This document shows, one piece after another, positions 26,418-35,824 of a stretch of DNA of 64,000 nucleotides. The first letter of the stretch is position 1. Every line of letters begins with the position of its first letter. This DNA comes from Cellulosimicrobium sp. ES-005 (lineage in GTDB: Bacteria; Actinomycetota; Actinomycetes; Actinomycetales; Cellulomonadaceae): positions 2,728,001 through 2,792,000 of the forward strand of contig NZ_CP159290.1 in NCBI RefSeq assembly GCF_040448685.1, read 5' to 3'. The notes under the pieces were generated by a model, which made no database searches, was not told the origin of the DNA, and worked only from the letters and a program-made list of their open reading frames with translations. Both the position numbers and the translations under genes were made by a program.

Positions 26418-29400
26418 CTACGAGCCCGCGGGCACCGTGATCTCGACGAGCCCCGCGTCACCCAGGTCGCCCGTCGCGACGACGACGCCCCGCTCGCGGT
26501 AGTCGCCCGCCCGCGGGGTCGTGGTGACGTCGGCGAGCGTGCCGAGGTCGGACCCCGCGCGCACCCGCACGCGCTCGCCCGGCTCGACGACCCGGTAGAC
26601 GACCCGGCGCGTCCGTCCGGCGAGCTCGAGGTCGACGGCGAGGCCGTCGGCCGCCGCGGGCAGCACGGGGTCGACGACGAGCGCGCCGGACGACCCCGAG
26701 CGCTCCGTGAGGCCGAGCACGCCCTGGACGAGCTGACGCAGGTAGATGCCCGGCCCGCTGGAGTACACGCGCCAGCCACCGCGGACGCCCACGGTCCCGT
26801 CGCGCAGCCGGTCGAAGTCGCGCGCGAAGCTCTGGCGGTCCGGGAAGTCGGCGTCGCTCGACGAGAAGTACGCGTTGCGCTGGCGCGGCGCGGCGTGCGC
26901 GAGGCGGCTGCCCAGGTCGACGGGGCTGATGCGCAGCAGCTCGTCGAGCGCGCGGCCGCGGCCCAGGGCCGCGAGCGCCTCGACGTAGCGGATGTGCGCG
27001 TGCACGTACATGAGCCCGATCTCGCGGCCGACGTTCGCGGCCTGCTCGGCCCGCAGGAACGTGTGCGGGACGCCCTCGTCGAACGCGGCGGGGTGGTCCA
27101 TGAGGCGCACGCCGTCGGGGAAGTGGAGGTGCTCGACCACGAGGCGCTCGTGCTGCTCCGCCTCCTCGGGCGTGAGGATGCCCGCGATGATCGACTGCGT
27201 CATGGGGATGAGGCGATACCGCATCCCGGAGACCGTGTCGGACGGGTGGATCACGAGCTCGTCGCCGTCGGACCCGTGCCGCACGTACCCGGCCATGACG
27301 CCGTCGACGAGCGCGCGCTCGCGCAGGTCGGCGCGGACCTCGGCGGCCAGTGCCCCCGCGCGCTGCGAGAGCGCGGCGTGGTCGTCGCCGCCGGACGTGG
27401 TGCGGGCGAGCAGCTCGGCGGCCTGCACGAGCAGCGCGGACGTCCACGTGGACGCGAGGTCCGTGCGCATGCGCGGGTCGGCGGGCTGGAGCGTGTCGTC
27501 CCAGTCGCCCTCGCCGTACGCGGGCAGGGCGGTGCCGGGCAGGCGGTCGCGGTCGAGGTGGTCGAGCAGGCGCGCGACGTGGTCGCGCACGGTCGCCGCG
27601 GCGTCGGGCCCGGACGCGGCCGGGCGCCGGTGCGCGTGGTCCCAGAACGGGACCGGCTCGTCGAGCACGGCGAGGTCGCCGCTCGCGTCGAGGTACTGCG
27701 CGAGCGCGAACAGCGGCCACACGACGACGTCGCCGTGCGACGAGTCGTTGTAGCGCTCGCCGTAGGCGTCGAACATGAACCACTGCGGGAACTCGCCCCA
27801 CGTGTGCTGGTGCGCGAGGACGCGCAGCACGATCGCGCGCGCGACGTCGTGCCGCCCGCCCGCGAGCGCGAGCTCGAACGGTCCCTGGCACACGTCGCGC
27901 GTGCCCCACGCGGCGCCCGAGTACTGCTCCAGGCCGTGCGGGACGAGGAAGTGGATCAGGGCGTCGTGCGCGTACCAGGGCACGAGCAGGTCGAGCTCCT
28001 GCGTCTCCAGCTCCGCGTGGGGCGCGAACCGCAGGCCGCGCACGACCCCGCGGACGGTCGCGAGGTGGCCCGCGAGGGTCGCGTCGACGTCGGTGAGCGG
28101 GTCGTGCGCCGGCGCGGCGAGCGCGAGCGCGGCGTCGGCCCCGTCCAGCGATCCGGTGATCGCGAGCCGGAGCGCACCGGTGTCGGTCGCGCTCGTGAGG
28201 CGGTGCGCGGTCCCGGCAGGGGCGCCCGCCGGGTGCTCGGGGTCGAGCACGACGGACGCGCTCGACGACACGACGTACCGCAGGTCGGGGTAGTGCGCGT
28301 CGACGTCGCCGCCCGGGACGGGGTGCACGACGACGGCCTCGCCCGCGTCCGCCGTCGGGGCCACGTGCTCGACGACCCAGCCGCCCGCCTCGTCGTCGAG
28401 CTCGAGCGTCGCGGTGACGTGCAGCGGCCGGTCGCAGCGCACGTCCACGTCGATGCGGTTCTCGCGGTCGTGCGCGACGGTCCGCACGTCCACGCGGCCG
28501 AGCGGCGTCTCGTAGACCCAGCGGACGCCGCCGACGTCGAGGACGAGCGCCGAGGGGAGCCCGAGCAGCCGGGGGCCGCGGCCGTCGTCGACGAGGACCC
28601 GCAGCCCGCTGCTGCGGAGCAGGTTGAGGTGGTGCCGGTGCACGGTCGCGAGGCGGTTCGCCGTGGTGTTGCCGAGCACGACGTGCGACGCGAAGACGCC
28701 CGGCGCGAACGCCGTCGTGGAGAGCACGTCGTCCGTGGGCAGCACGTCGTCGCCCGCCTTGAGCACGTGCCCGTGCGAGCGCTCGGTCACGGTGTCCTTG
28801 CGCGCGTCCACGACGTGCGTCCCGTCCGCGGTGAAGAACGACAGCAGCGTGCCGTCGGCGTCGCGCTCGGGCAGGAGCACGTCGTCGGCGCCGAGCCCGA
28901 CGGCGGCGAGCAGCCCGGCCTCGTCGAGCTCGTCGCCCGCGAGGAGCGGCGCGTCGCGCAGCACGGACCCGGTCCGCGGCAGCGGGGTGGTCGCGCGCTC
29001 GTCGGCGGCGGCGGCGACCGCGGCCGCCGCCCAGCCGGCCACCTCGTCGAGGTGCGCGGCGAGCGGGCCCGGCGCGTCGGGGTCGACGACGGTCACCGCG
29101 TGCACGCGGGCCGTCCCGCCGGACAGGTCGAGCGGACGCGAGACGAGGGTCGGCATCGCGTACTCGTACTGGAGCACGCCGGAGTCCACGGGACCGAGCA
29201 GGCCGTGCGGGACGCCGTCGCGCCGGGTCCGGGCCGTGAAGACCTGGAGCGAGTCCGTGAGGTGCGCGACGGCGCCCTCGACGAGGAACGCGACGGCGAG
29301 CGGGAGGCGCGGCTGGGCGGACATGGTCTGCCGGCTGACGAGCACGGTGCCCGCGTCGGGGTGCTCCAACGCGCGGTGCAGCAGGTACTGGCACACGTAC

Positions 29401-29855
29401 GGCTCGCTCGACAGCGCCGCCGCGGGCGGCGCGAGGGCGAGGTCCTGCGCGTGCACGACGTCGTAGCGCGCGTCCGCGGGCGTGCTCGCGCCGGCCGTGA
29501 GGTCGACGCGCCAGACGAGCGTGCGTCCGTCGAGCGTCAGCGCGACGCGCGTGGCGAGCCCGAGCGCCTCGCCCGACCACACGACCCGGTCGGTGCCGAC
29601 CTCGACCGACGTCACCGCGGGCGCCGACCCGGTGAGCCGGGCGACCTCGACGCCGCCGTCCGCGCGGGTCGCGCGCAGCAGGACACCGCCGGGCATGCGG
29701 TCGTGCTCGCCCGGCAGGTACTGGTTGACGAGCAGGCCGCCCGTGCTCACGGTGCGCACGTCACCCCCGCCGGTGAGCTCGACGGTCAGCTCGCCCGAGG
29801 CGAGCGTCGCTCCCGCGAGGGGGGTCGTGCGTGCGGGGCTGGCGGTGAGGGTCAC
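26418..29855 (-). CDS. GH94 enzyme resembling 1,2-beta-oligoglucan phosphorylase
   Basis: A 1145-residue cytoplasmic enzyme without signal peptide. The N-terminal half is a set of beta-sandwich domains (LLVNQYLPGEHDRMPGGVLL, VHAQDLALAPP, VCQYLLHRALEHP, VLVSRQTMSAQPRLP). The second half is an (alpha/alpha)6 barrel with SGAAWGTRDVCQGPFELA, HQHTWGEFPQWFMFD, NDSSHGDVVVWPLFALAQYL and YGEGDWDDTLQPADPRM, where the Asp of GDWDD is the likely catalytic acid. Length, N-terminal sequence and the TLQP barrel motif recall Listeria-type 1,2-beta-oligoglucan phosphorylase more than cellobiose phosphorylase. It would release glucose-1-phosphate from sophoro-oligosaccharides. The GTG start overlaps the TetR stop (GTGA), so the two are co-transcribed, divergent from the sugar transporter. 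Confidence 0.8.
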   Translation of the reverse strand: MTLTASPARTTPLAGATLASGELTVELTGGGDVRTVSTGGLLVNQYLPGEHDRMPGGVLLRATRADGGVEVARLTGSAPAVTSVEVGTDRVVWSGEALGLATRVALTLDGRTLVWRVDLTAGASTPADARYDVVHAQDLALAPPAAALSSEPYVCQYLLHRALEHPDAGTVLVSRQTMSAQPRLPLAVAFLVEGAVAHLTDSLQVFTARTRRDGVPHGLLGPVDSGVLQYEYAMPTLVSRPLDLSGGTARVHAVTVVDPDAPGPLAAHLDEVAGWAAAAVAAAADERATTPLPRTGSVLRDAPLLAGDELDEAGLLAAVGLGADDVLLPERDADGTLLSFFTADGTHVVDARKDTVTERSHGHVLKAGDDVLPTDDVLSTTAFAPGVFASHVVLGNTTANRLATVHRHHLNLLRSSGLRVLVDDGRGPRLLGLPSALVLDVGGVRWVYETPLGRVDVRTVAHDRENRIDVDVRCDRPLHVTATLELDDEAGGWVVEHVAPTADAGEAVVVHPVPGGDVDAHYPDLRYVVSSSASVVLDPEHPAGAPAGTAHRLTSATDTGALRLAITGSLDGADAALALAAPAHDPLTDVDATLAGHLATVRGVVRGLRFAPHAELETQELDLLVPWYAHDALIHFLVPHGLEQYSGAAWGTRDVCQGPFELALAGGRHDVARAIVLRVLAHQHTWGEFPQWFMFDAYGERYNDSSHGDVVVWPLFALAQYLDASGDLAVLDEPVPFWDHAHRRPAASGPDAAATVRDHVARLLDHLDRDRLPGTALPAYGEGDWDDTLQPADPRMRTDLASTWTSALLVQAAELLARTTSGGDDHAALSQRAGALAAEVRADLRERALVDGVMAGYVRHGSDGDELVIHPSDTVSGMRYRLIPMTQSIIAGILTPEEAEQHERLVVEHLHFPDGVRLMDHPAAFDEGVPHTFLRAEQAANVGREIGLMYVHAHIRYVEALAALGRGRALDELLRISPVDLGSRLAHAAPRQRNAYFSSSDADFPDRQSFARDFDRLRDGTVGVRGGWRVYSSGPGIYLRQLVQGVLGLTERSGSSGALVVDPVLPAAADGLAVDLELAGRTRRVVYRVVEPGERVRVRAGSDLGTLADVTTTPRAGDYRERGVVVATGDLGDAGLVEITVPAGS

Positions 29856-30595
29856 GCGGTCTCCTGCTCGGTGGTGCGGGTCTCGGGTGCTGCGGGGGTC
29901 GTGCCCTCGGGGCGCAGCAGCGCGAGGAACTGGTCGAAGAGGGCGACCATGTCGACGTTGTCGGGGTCCAGCAGCCACTGGAGCTGCAGGCCGTCCATGA
30001 CGGCGGAGAAGAGCTGGCCGATCGCCTGCGGGTCGACCTCGGGGCGCAGCTCGCCGCGCGCGACGGCGTCCTGGAAGCGCGTGTCGTCCTGGTGGCGCAA
30101 GGCGCGGTAGCGGTCGCGCACGACGTCGTGGGCCGGGTGGGCGGCGTCCGTCGCCTCGGCGGCGACCACGACGTGCAGCGAGACGAGACCCGGCGTCTCG
30201 GCGTTGCGCCGGACCTGGTCGCGGATGGTCGTCAGGAGGTCGGCGCCCGCGGCCTCGTCCTCGGTGCGTCGCACGAGGTCGCGCCGGTCGCGCTCCTCGA
30301 GCGTCGCCGTCAGGAGGCCCGCCTTGCTGCCGAAGTGGTGCAGGAGCCCGGCCTCGGAGATGCCGACGCGCGCCGCGATCTCGCGCAGCGAGCTGCCGCG
30401 GAAGCCCTGCTCGCCGAACACCTCGACGGCCGTGCGCAGGATCTCGCGACGGCGCTGCTCGCCCCGGACGATGCGTCGGTCGGGCAGGCCGGCCGCCGTC
30501 GTGCCACGCGTCCCGGTCGTCGTCGTCGCACGGCCCCCCGCGCCCCCTGCCGTCCCCGTCGTGGCGCCGCCACCTGCGGAGTCGCTCTCGTTCAT
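29852..30595 (-). CDS. TetR-family regulator of the glucan locus
   Basis: A 247-residue regulator, ATG 30595 after AAGGAG. A Gly/Thr-rich leader (1-40) precedes the HTH (about 43-95: RREILRTAVEVFGEQGF, SLREIAARVGISEAGLLHHFGSKAGLL). The ligand domain ends with AVMDGLQLQWLLDPDNVDMV, as in TetR proteins of sugar clusters. It is translationally coupled to the GH94 gene and divergent from the ABC transporter; the palindrome at 30659-30684 is its probable operator. Confidence 0.88.
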   Translation of the reverse strand: MNESDSAGGGATTGTAGGAGGRATTTTGTRGTTAAGLPDRRIVRGEQRRREILRTAVEVFGEQGFRGSSLREIAARVGISEAGLLHHFGSKAGLLTATLEERDRRDLVRRTEDEAAGADLLTTIRDQVRRNAETPGLVSLHVVVAAEATDAAHPAHDVVRDRYRALRHQDDTRFQDAVARGELRPEVDPQAIGQLFSAVMDGLQLQWLLDPDNVDMVALFDQFLALLRPEGTTPAAPETRTTEQETA

Positions 30596-30650
30596 CACCG
30601 TCTCCTTCGCCCAGTCTCTCGGCGCCAACGGTACGGCCTGGACGCCCCGG

Positions 30651-30684
30651 TTGAAAATACTAACCGAGCGCACGCTAAGGTAGT
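30651..30684. promoter_or_regulatory. Divergent promoter with TetR-type operator
   Basis: ACTAACCGAGCG (30659-30670) and CGCTAAGGTAGT (30673-30684) form an imperfect palindrome, nine of twelve positions, around CA. It overlaps a plausible plus-strand promoter, TTGAAA at 30651 and TAAGGT at 30676. This placement between the TetR and transporter operons suits repression of the transporter operon, and possibly autoregulation. Confidence 0.55.
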
Positions 30685-30737
30685 TTCCACAGCGGCTCAC
30701 ACCAGACGAGCCGACTGCTCGATGAGGAGGATTGCTC

Positions 30738-32027
30738 ATGAAGCTCGGACGCAAGGCGGTCGCCATCGGCGTCGTCGGACTCCTGGCCCTGACCGCGTGC
30801 GGTCGTGCGGACGACGAGTCGACGGGTGGCGAGACCGACGCCGGGTCCACCACGACGGTGGACGACGCGCCCGCGAAGGGTGACATCACGATCTGGGCGA
30901 TGGGTGAGGAGGGCGAGAAGCTGCCCGACTTCGTCCAGGGCTTCACGGACGAGAACCCCGACGCGAACGTCGAGGTCACCACGATCCCGTGGGCCGACGT
31001 CATGACGAAGTTCCAGACCGCCGTCGCCGCGGGCACCGTGCCCGACGCGATCATGATCGGCTCGTCCTTCATGCCGACGATGGTCGCCACCGGCGGCCTC
31101 GCGCCCGTCCCGGACGGCCTCGTCGACAGCGCGGACTTCGTCGAGGGCGCTGCCGCCTCCACCGTCGCCGACGGCGTCGAGTACGGCGTGCCGTGGTACG
31201 TCGAGACCCGCGTCCTGTACTACCGCTCCGACCTGGCCAAGGCGGCCGGGGTCGAGGCGCCCACGACGTGGGAGGAGCTCACGTCGTTCGCCGAGGCGAT
31301 GCAGGCCAACGGCTCGACCTTCGGCCTCCAGCTCCCCATGGGCGACGCCGAGGACTCCACGCAGGTCATCCTGCCGTTCTACTCGCAGGCCGGCGGCTCG
31401 GTCCTCAACGAGGCCGGCGACGCGTTCGACCTCGACAACCAGGCGATGGTCGACGCGCTCGACTACTACGCGTCGTTCTTCACCGAGGGCCTGTCCCCGC
31501 TGTCCGGCTACGGCGACTCGCAGAACAGCGCGTTCGTCGACGGCTCGGACCCGGCGTTCATCTCCGGCCCGTGGATGGTCAACGTGCTCGCCGACCTCCA
31601 GGGCGAGGACTGGGTCGAGCAGAACGTCGCGACCGTCCCGGTGCCCGCGGGCTCCGCGAACAACGACTCGTACATCGGCGGCGGGCACCTCGGCGTCTTC
31701 GCCGAGGCCAAGAACCCCGACGGCGCGTGGAAGCTCGTGCGCTGGCTCGCCCAGCCCGAGACGCAGCAGGCCTGGTTCGACGCGACGAGCGACCTTCCCG
31801 CCCTCACCACCGCGTGGGACTACGAGCCCCTGACGTCCAACCCCCGCACGCAGGTGCTCCAGGAGCAGCTCGAGAACACGATCGCCCCGCCGACCGTGCC
31901 GAGCTGGGACGAGCTCTCCGCGACGATCGAGACCGAGGCCGAGAAGGTCGCGAACGGTCAGGTCACGTCCGAGGACGCCGCCAAGGCGATCCAGGCCAAG
32001 GCCGACACGCTCGGGCTCGGCTGGTAA
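30738..32027 (+). CDS. ABC transporter sugar-binding lipoprotein (family 1)
   Basis: A 429-residue extracellular solute-binding protein, ATG 30738 after GAGGAGG. The lipoprotein signal is KLGRKAVAIGVVGLLALTAC with lipid-anchored Cys21. The mature protein follows family 1 (MalE-like) order: ITIWAMGEEGEKLPDFVQGF, VTTIPWADVMTKFQTAVAAG, YGVPWYVETRVLYYRSDL, SGPWMVNVLADLQ. With the two permeases and the intracellular GH94 and GH1 enzymes it probably captures gluco-oligosaccharides. No ATPase is in the operon, so a shared MsiK-like ATPase elsewhere is expected. Confidence 0.93.
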   Translation: MKLGRKAVAIGVVGLLALTACGRADDESTGGETDAGSTTTVDDAPAKGDITIWAMGEEGEKLPDFVQGFTDENPDANVEVTTIPWADVMTKFQTAVAAGTVPDAIMIGSSFMPTMVATGGLAPVPDGLVDSADFVEGAAASTVADGVEYGVPWYVETRVLYYRSDLAKAAGVEAPTTWEELTSFAEAMQANGSTFGLQLPMGDAEDSTQVILPFYSQAGGSVLNEAGDAFDLDNQAMVDALDYYASFFTEGLSPLSGYGDSQNSAFVDGSDPAFISGPWMVNVLADLQGEDWVEQNVATVPVPAGSANNDSYIGGGHLGVFAEAKNPDGAWKLVRWLAQPETQQAWFDATSDLPALTTAWDYEPLTSNPRTQVLQEQLENTIAPPTVPSWDELSATIETEAEKVANGQVTSEDAAKAIQAKADTLGLGW

Positions 32028-32042
32028 CAGGACCCGTCGGTC

Positions 32043-32966
32043 ATGACCACCACCACCGAGGGACGGCGCCGGCGCACGGCCGGCGCCGTCCACCGGCGAC
32101 GGCAAGCGCTCGTCGCCTGGCTGTTCGCGCTCCCGTTCGTCGCGGTCTTCACGGTCTTCATGCTGGGGCCGCTGCTCGCGTCGTTCGGGATGTCGTTCTC
32201 GGACCTCACGATCCGTGACATCAAGACGCCGTTCGCGGTGAACTTCGTCGGGCTCGAGAACTTCACCGGTGTCTTCCAGGACGAGCTCTTCCGCAAGGCG
32301 CTGCTCAACACCTTCTACTTCGTCCTCGTCGGCATCCCGCTGACGATGGTGCTCGGCCTCGCCCTGGCCGTGGCCCTCAACTCGGGCATCGAGAAGTTCC
32401 GCAGCGTCTTCCGCGTCGGCTACTACACGCCCGTCGTGACGTCGATCGTCGCGGTGGCCGTCGTGTGGCGGTTCATCCTCCAGGACTCCGGCCTCGTCAA
32501 CACCGTGCTCGGCTGGGTCGGGATCGACGGTCCCGACTGGCTCAACGACAGCACCTGGGCCATGCCGTCGATCATCCTCATGGCCGCCTGGCGCAACATG
32601 GGCACGCTCATGATCATCTTCCTCGCCGGGCTCCAGGCGATCCCGCGCGACGTCTACGAGGCCGCCGAGGTCGACGGCGCCGGCTCGTGGCGCCGGTTCC
32701 GCTCCATCACGGTCCCGCTCATGCGCCCCACCCTGCTGCTCGGCGCGGTGCTGCTGTCCGTCGGCTTCCTCCAGGTGTTCGAGGAGCCGTTCGTCATGAC
32801 CAAGGGCGGCCCGGTCAACTCCACGCTGACCATCAGCTACTACGTCTACAACCAGTTCGGGTACGGCAACTACGCGTTCGCCTCCGCAGCCGCGTACGTG
32901 CTCTTCGCGCTGATCGCCGCGCTCGCCGCCGTCCAGTTCCGCCTGCTGCGGTCGAAGGAGGATTGA
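32043..32966 (+). CDS. Sugar ABC transporter permease (MalF type)
   Basis: A 307-residue permease with six transmembrane segments. The cytoplasmic coupling (EAA) motif is DVYEAAEVDGAGSWRRFRSITVPLM. N-terminal residues are basic and precede the first helix ALPFVAVFTVFMLGPLLASF. It starts 15 bases after the binding-protein stop and ends 1 base before the next permease. Confidence 0.93.
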   Translation: MTTTTEGRRRRTAGAVHRRRQALVAWLFALPFVAVFTVFMLGPLLASFGMSFSDLTIRDIKTPFAVNFVGLENFTGVFQDELFRKALLNTFYFVLVGIPLTMVLGLALAVALNSGIEKFRSVFRVGYYTPVVTSIVAVAVVWRFILQDSGLVNTVLGWVGIDGPDWLNDSTWAMPSIILMAAWRNMGTLMIIFLAGLQAIPRDVYEAAEVDGAGSWRRFRSITVPLMRPTLLLGAVLLSVGFLQVFEEPFVMTKGGPVNSTLTISYYVYNQFGYGNYAFASAAAYVLFALIAALAAVQFRLLRSKED

Positions 32967-32967
32967 C

Positions 32968-33864
32968 ATGACCGTCACGTCCTCGCGGACCACCCCCGCG
33001 ACGCCCGGGACCGCCGGCACGACCACCCGGCGCCGCCCGCGGCGCCCGATCCGGTGGTCGCGCGGCGCCACGTACACGGCGCTCGTCGTCGGGCTGCTCC
33101 TGACCCTCATGCCGTTCATCTGGATGGCGCTCGGCAGCTTCAAGACGCAGGGCGAGCTGCTCCAGCGCCCCATCACGTGGTGGCCGCAGGACCCCACGCT
33201 CGACAACTACGAGCGGTGGCTCTCCCAGCTCAACTACGGGCAGTACTTCACCAACTCGATCGTCGTGGCCGTCGCCGTGGTGCTCGGCAACATCGTGTTC
33301 TGCTCGATGGTCGGCTACGCCCTGGCGAAGATGAGCTTCCCCGGCAAGCGGGTGCTGTTCGCCCTCGTCATGCTCACGCTCATGGTCCCGGGCGTCGTCA
33401 CGCTCGTGCCGATGTTCGTGCTCGTGTCCAACATGGGGCTCGTCAACACCTACCCGGCACTCATCCTGCCGTTCCTCGCCGGACCGCTCGGCGTGTTCCT
33501 CATGCGGCAGTTCATGCTCGGCATCCCGGACGCGCTCATCGAGGCCGCCCGGATCGACGGCGCAGGCGAGTTCCGGATCTTCTTCCGCATCGTGCTGCCC
33601 CAGTGCGGGCCGCCGCTCGCGACGCTGAGCATCCTCACGTTCCTCGGGTCGTGGAACAACTTCCTGTGGCCCCTGGTCGTGGCGCAGACCGAGAACATGT
33701 ACACCCTCCCGGTCGCGCTCTCGCTGTACTCGGTCGGCTCGAACGGCACCTACTACGGCCTCCTCATGGCCGGGTCCGTGCTCGTCGTGACGCCGATCCT
33801 CATCCTGTTCCTGTTCCTGCAGCGCTACTTCGTGCAGGGCATCGCCATGACCGGCATCAAGTGA
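32968..33864 (+). CDS. Sugar ABC transporter permease (MalG type)
   Basis: A 298-residue partner permease. The EAA motif is LIEAARIDGAGEFRIFFRIVLPQCGP. Six membrane helices follow a Thr/Arg-rich cytoplasmic leader; the protein ends YFVQGIAMTGIK, typical of MalG-like permeases. GGAGGA precedes its ATG. Pairs with the MalF-type subunit. Confidence 0.93.
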   Translation: MTVTSSRTTPATPGTAGTTTRRRPRRPIRWSRGATYTALVVGLLLTLMPFIWMALGSFKTQGELLQRPITWWPQDPTLDNYERWLSQLNYGQYFTNSIVVAVAVVLGNIVFCSMVGYALAKMSFPGKRVLFALVMLTLMVPGVVTLVPMFVLVSNMGLVNTYPALILPFLAGPLGVFLMRQFMLGIPDALIEAARIDGAGEFRIFFRIVLPQCGPPLATLSILTFLGSWNNFLWPLVVAQTENMYTLPVALSLYSVGSNGTYYGLLMAGSVLVVTPILILFLFLQRYFVQGIAMTGIK

Positions 33865-33887
33865 CCGGCGACCGACGAGGAGAGCCC

Positions 33888-35057
33888 GTGTCGATCACCT
33901 TCCCCGAGAACTTCGTCTGGGGCGCCTCGACGGCGGCCCACCAGATCGAGGGCAACAACGTCAACAGCGACTGGTGGGCGCGCGAGGTCGACCCGGCCTC
34001 GACCCTCGCCGAGCCGTCGGGCGACGCCGCCGACTCCTACCACCGGTACGCCGACGACATCCGGCTGCTGGCCGAGTCCGGGCTCACCTCGTACCGGTTC
34101 TCGATCGAGTGGGCGCGCATCGAGCCGGCCGAGGGTCGCTTCTCGCGGGCCGAGCTGGACCACTACCGCCGCATGATCGACTGCTGCCTCGAGCACGGGG
34201 TCACGCCGCTCGTCACGCTGCACCACTTCACCTCGCCGCGCTGGTTCGCGGAGGACGGCGGCTGGACCGACCCGCGGTCCGTCGAGCGGTTCGCGCGGTA
34301 CGTCGAGCACGTGCTGCCGCTGCTCGACCGCGCGTCGCACGTGTTCACCATCAACGAGCCGAACATCCTCGCGATGATGATCACGGCCGCCAAGGGCACC
34401 GAGCAGCTCCAGGCCGGCACGATGCACGCGCCCGACCCGGTCGCGACCGAGCACCTCATCGCCGCGCACCGCCGGGCCGTGGAGCTCGTGCGGACCGTCG
34501 GGGTGCCCGTCGGGTGGCCCGTCGCGCCGCAGCAGTTCTTCGCCGACCCCGGCGCCGAGGAGGTCCTGCGCGAGTACGCCTACCCGCGCGAGACCGTCTT
34601 CCTCGAGGCCTCGCGCGGCGACGACTTCGTCGCCGTCCAGGCCTACACGCGCACGCGCATCACCGTGGACGGGCCGCTGCCCGCCCCCGAGGACTCGGAG
34701 AAGACGCTCACCGGGTGGGAGTACTACCCGGCCGCCATCGCGGAGGCCGCGCGCCTCGGGCACGAGCTCACCGGCCTGCCGGTCCTCGTCTCGGAGAACG
34801 GCATCGCGACGGCGGACGACGCGCGCCGCATCGACTACACGCGCGACGCCCTGCGCGCGCTGCACGCCGAGATGGAGGCGGGCCTCCCGCTGCTCGGCTA
34901 CCTCCACTGGTCGCTGCTCGACAACTACGAGTGGGGCTCGTACGCCCCGACGTTCGGGCTCGTCGCGTGGGACCCGGAGACCTTCGAGCGCACGCCCAAG
35001 CCCAGCCTCGCCTGGCTCGGCGGCGTCGCCCGCGGCACGGTCTCGCTCGACGACTGA
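33888..35057 (+). CDS. GH1 beta-glucosidase (intracellular)
   Basis: A 389-residue GH1 retaining beta-glycosidase, GTG 33888 after GAGGAGAG. It begins ITFPENFVWGASTAAHQIEGNN, the classic GH1 N-terminus. The acid/base Glu is in FTINEPNIL and the nucleophile Glu in VLVSENGIA. It is shorter than the usual 440-480 residues, with reduced loops. No signal peptide. As the last gene of the transporter operon it likely splits imported disaccharides such as sophorose or other beta-glucosides to glucose. Confidence 0.92.
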   Translation: MSITFPENFVWGASTAAHQIEGNNVNSDWWAREVDPASTLAEPSGDAADSYHRYADDIRLLAESGLTSYRFSIEWARIEPAEGRFSRAELDHYRRMIDCCLEHGVTPLVTLHHFTSPRWFAEDGGWTDPRSVERFARYVEHVLPLLDRASHVFTINEPNILAMMITAAKGTEQLQAGTMHAPDPVATEHLIAAHRRAVELVRTVGVPVGWPVAPQQFFADPGAEEVLREYAYPRETVFLEASRGDDFVAVQAYTRTRITVDGPLPAPEDSEKTLTGWEYYPAAIAEAARLGHELTGLPVLVSENGIATADDARRIDYTRDALRALHAEMEAGLPLLGYLHWSLLDNYEWGSYAPTFGLVAWDPETFERTPKPSLAWLGGVARGTVSLDD

Positions 35058-35099
35058 CGCGACGCGGCCGGAGCCGCGCGCCGCACCCTCCTGCAGGTC

Positions 35100-35138
35100 A
35101 CGACGCGGGGCGGGGACATCGTCCCCGCCCCGCGTCGT
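35100..35138. terminator. Perfect 18-bp bidirectional terminator
   Basis: ACGACGCGGGGCGGGGAC (35100-35117) and its exact inverse (35121-35138) surround the loop ATC, between the convergent GH1 and transaldolase genes. Confidence 0.85.
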
Positions 35139-35155
35139 CGTCCGTCCGGAGGACG

Positions 35156-35803
35156 TCACCCCGCCGCGCGGGCGTCCGTCTCGAACTGCGCCGCCGCAGC
35201 GACGGTGTCCGGGTTCTCCAGGAGCGCCGCGCAGAGCGCGGTGGACAGCGTGAAGTCCTCGATCCCGCGGGCCGCGAGCGCCGCGACCTGGGTCGTGTCG
35301 CGCAGGCTCGCGGCGAGCACCCGGCACCCCTGGCCCGACGCGCGCAACGTCGCGTGGAGGTCGACCGTCTGCTCGACGCCGTCGAGGCCCAGGTCGCTCA
35401 TCCGCCCGACATAGGGCGCGATCCAGCCCGCACCGGCCGCGTCCGCGAGGAGCGCCTGGGACGCGTGGTAGACCGCCGTGACGAGCACGGGCACCCCCTC
35501 GCGCGTCAGCCGGCGAGAGACGGCGAGGCCGTCGCGGGTCGCGGGCAGCTTGACGACGACGTCCGGGCCGAGGCCGACGAGCTCCCGGCCGTGCGCCTCC
35601 AGCGCCGCCTCGTCCGGGCCGACGGCCTGGAGGAACACCGTCCCCGCGCCGGCCGCGCGCGCCCACCGGTGGACGTCGGGGGCGTCGTCGACGGTGAGGC
35701 CCGCCCGGCGCAGGATCGTCGGGTTCGTGGTGACGCCGGCGAACAGGCCGGTCGCGAGGAGCCGCTCGACCTGGTCGCGGTCGGCGGAGTCGATGTACAG
35801 CAT
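35156..35803 (-). CDS. Transaldolase-family protein (fructose-6-phosphate aldolase type)
   Basis: A 215-residue class I aldolase of the short transaldolase/FSA group. MLYIDSADRDQVERLLATGLFAGVTTNPTILRRAG has the D-S/T-A and TTNPT motifs. The Schiff-base Lys is in DVVVKLPATRDG. It would split or form bonds in ketose phosphates such as fructose-6-phosphate. It is the last gene of the kinase / isomerase / Rbs-type ABC operon, 21 bases after the kinase stop, so it likely handles the sugar phosphate made there. Confidence 0.88.
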   Translation of the reverse strand: MLYIDSADRDQVERLLATGLFAGVTTNPTILRRAGLTVDDAPDVHRWARAAGAGTVFLQAVGPDEAALEAHGRELVGLGPDVVVKLPATRDGLAVSRRLTREGVPVLVTAVYHASQALLADAAGAGWIAPYVGRMSDLGLDGVEQTVDLHATLRASGQGCRVLAASLRDTTQVAALAARGIEDFTLSTALCAALLENPDTVAAAAQFETDARAAG

Positions 35804-35824
35804 GCGTTCTCCCTGGTGGTGCGG

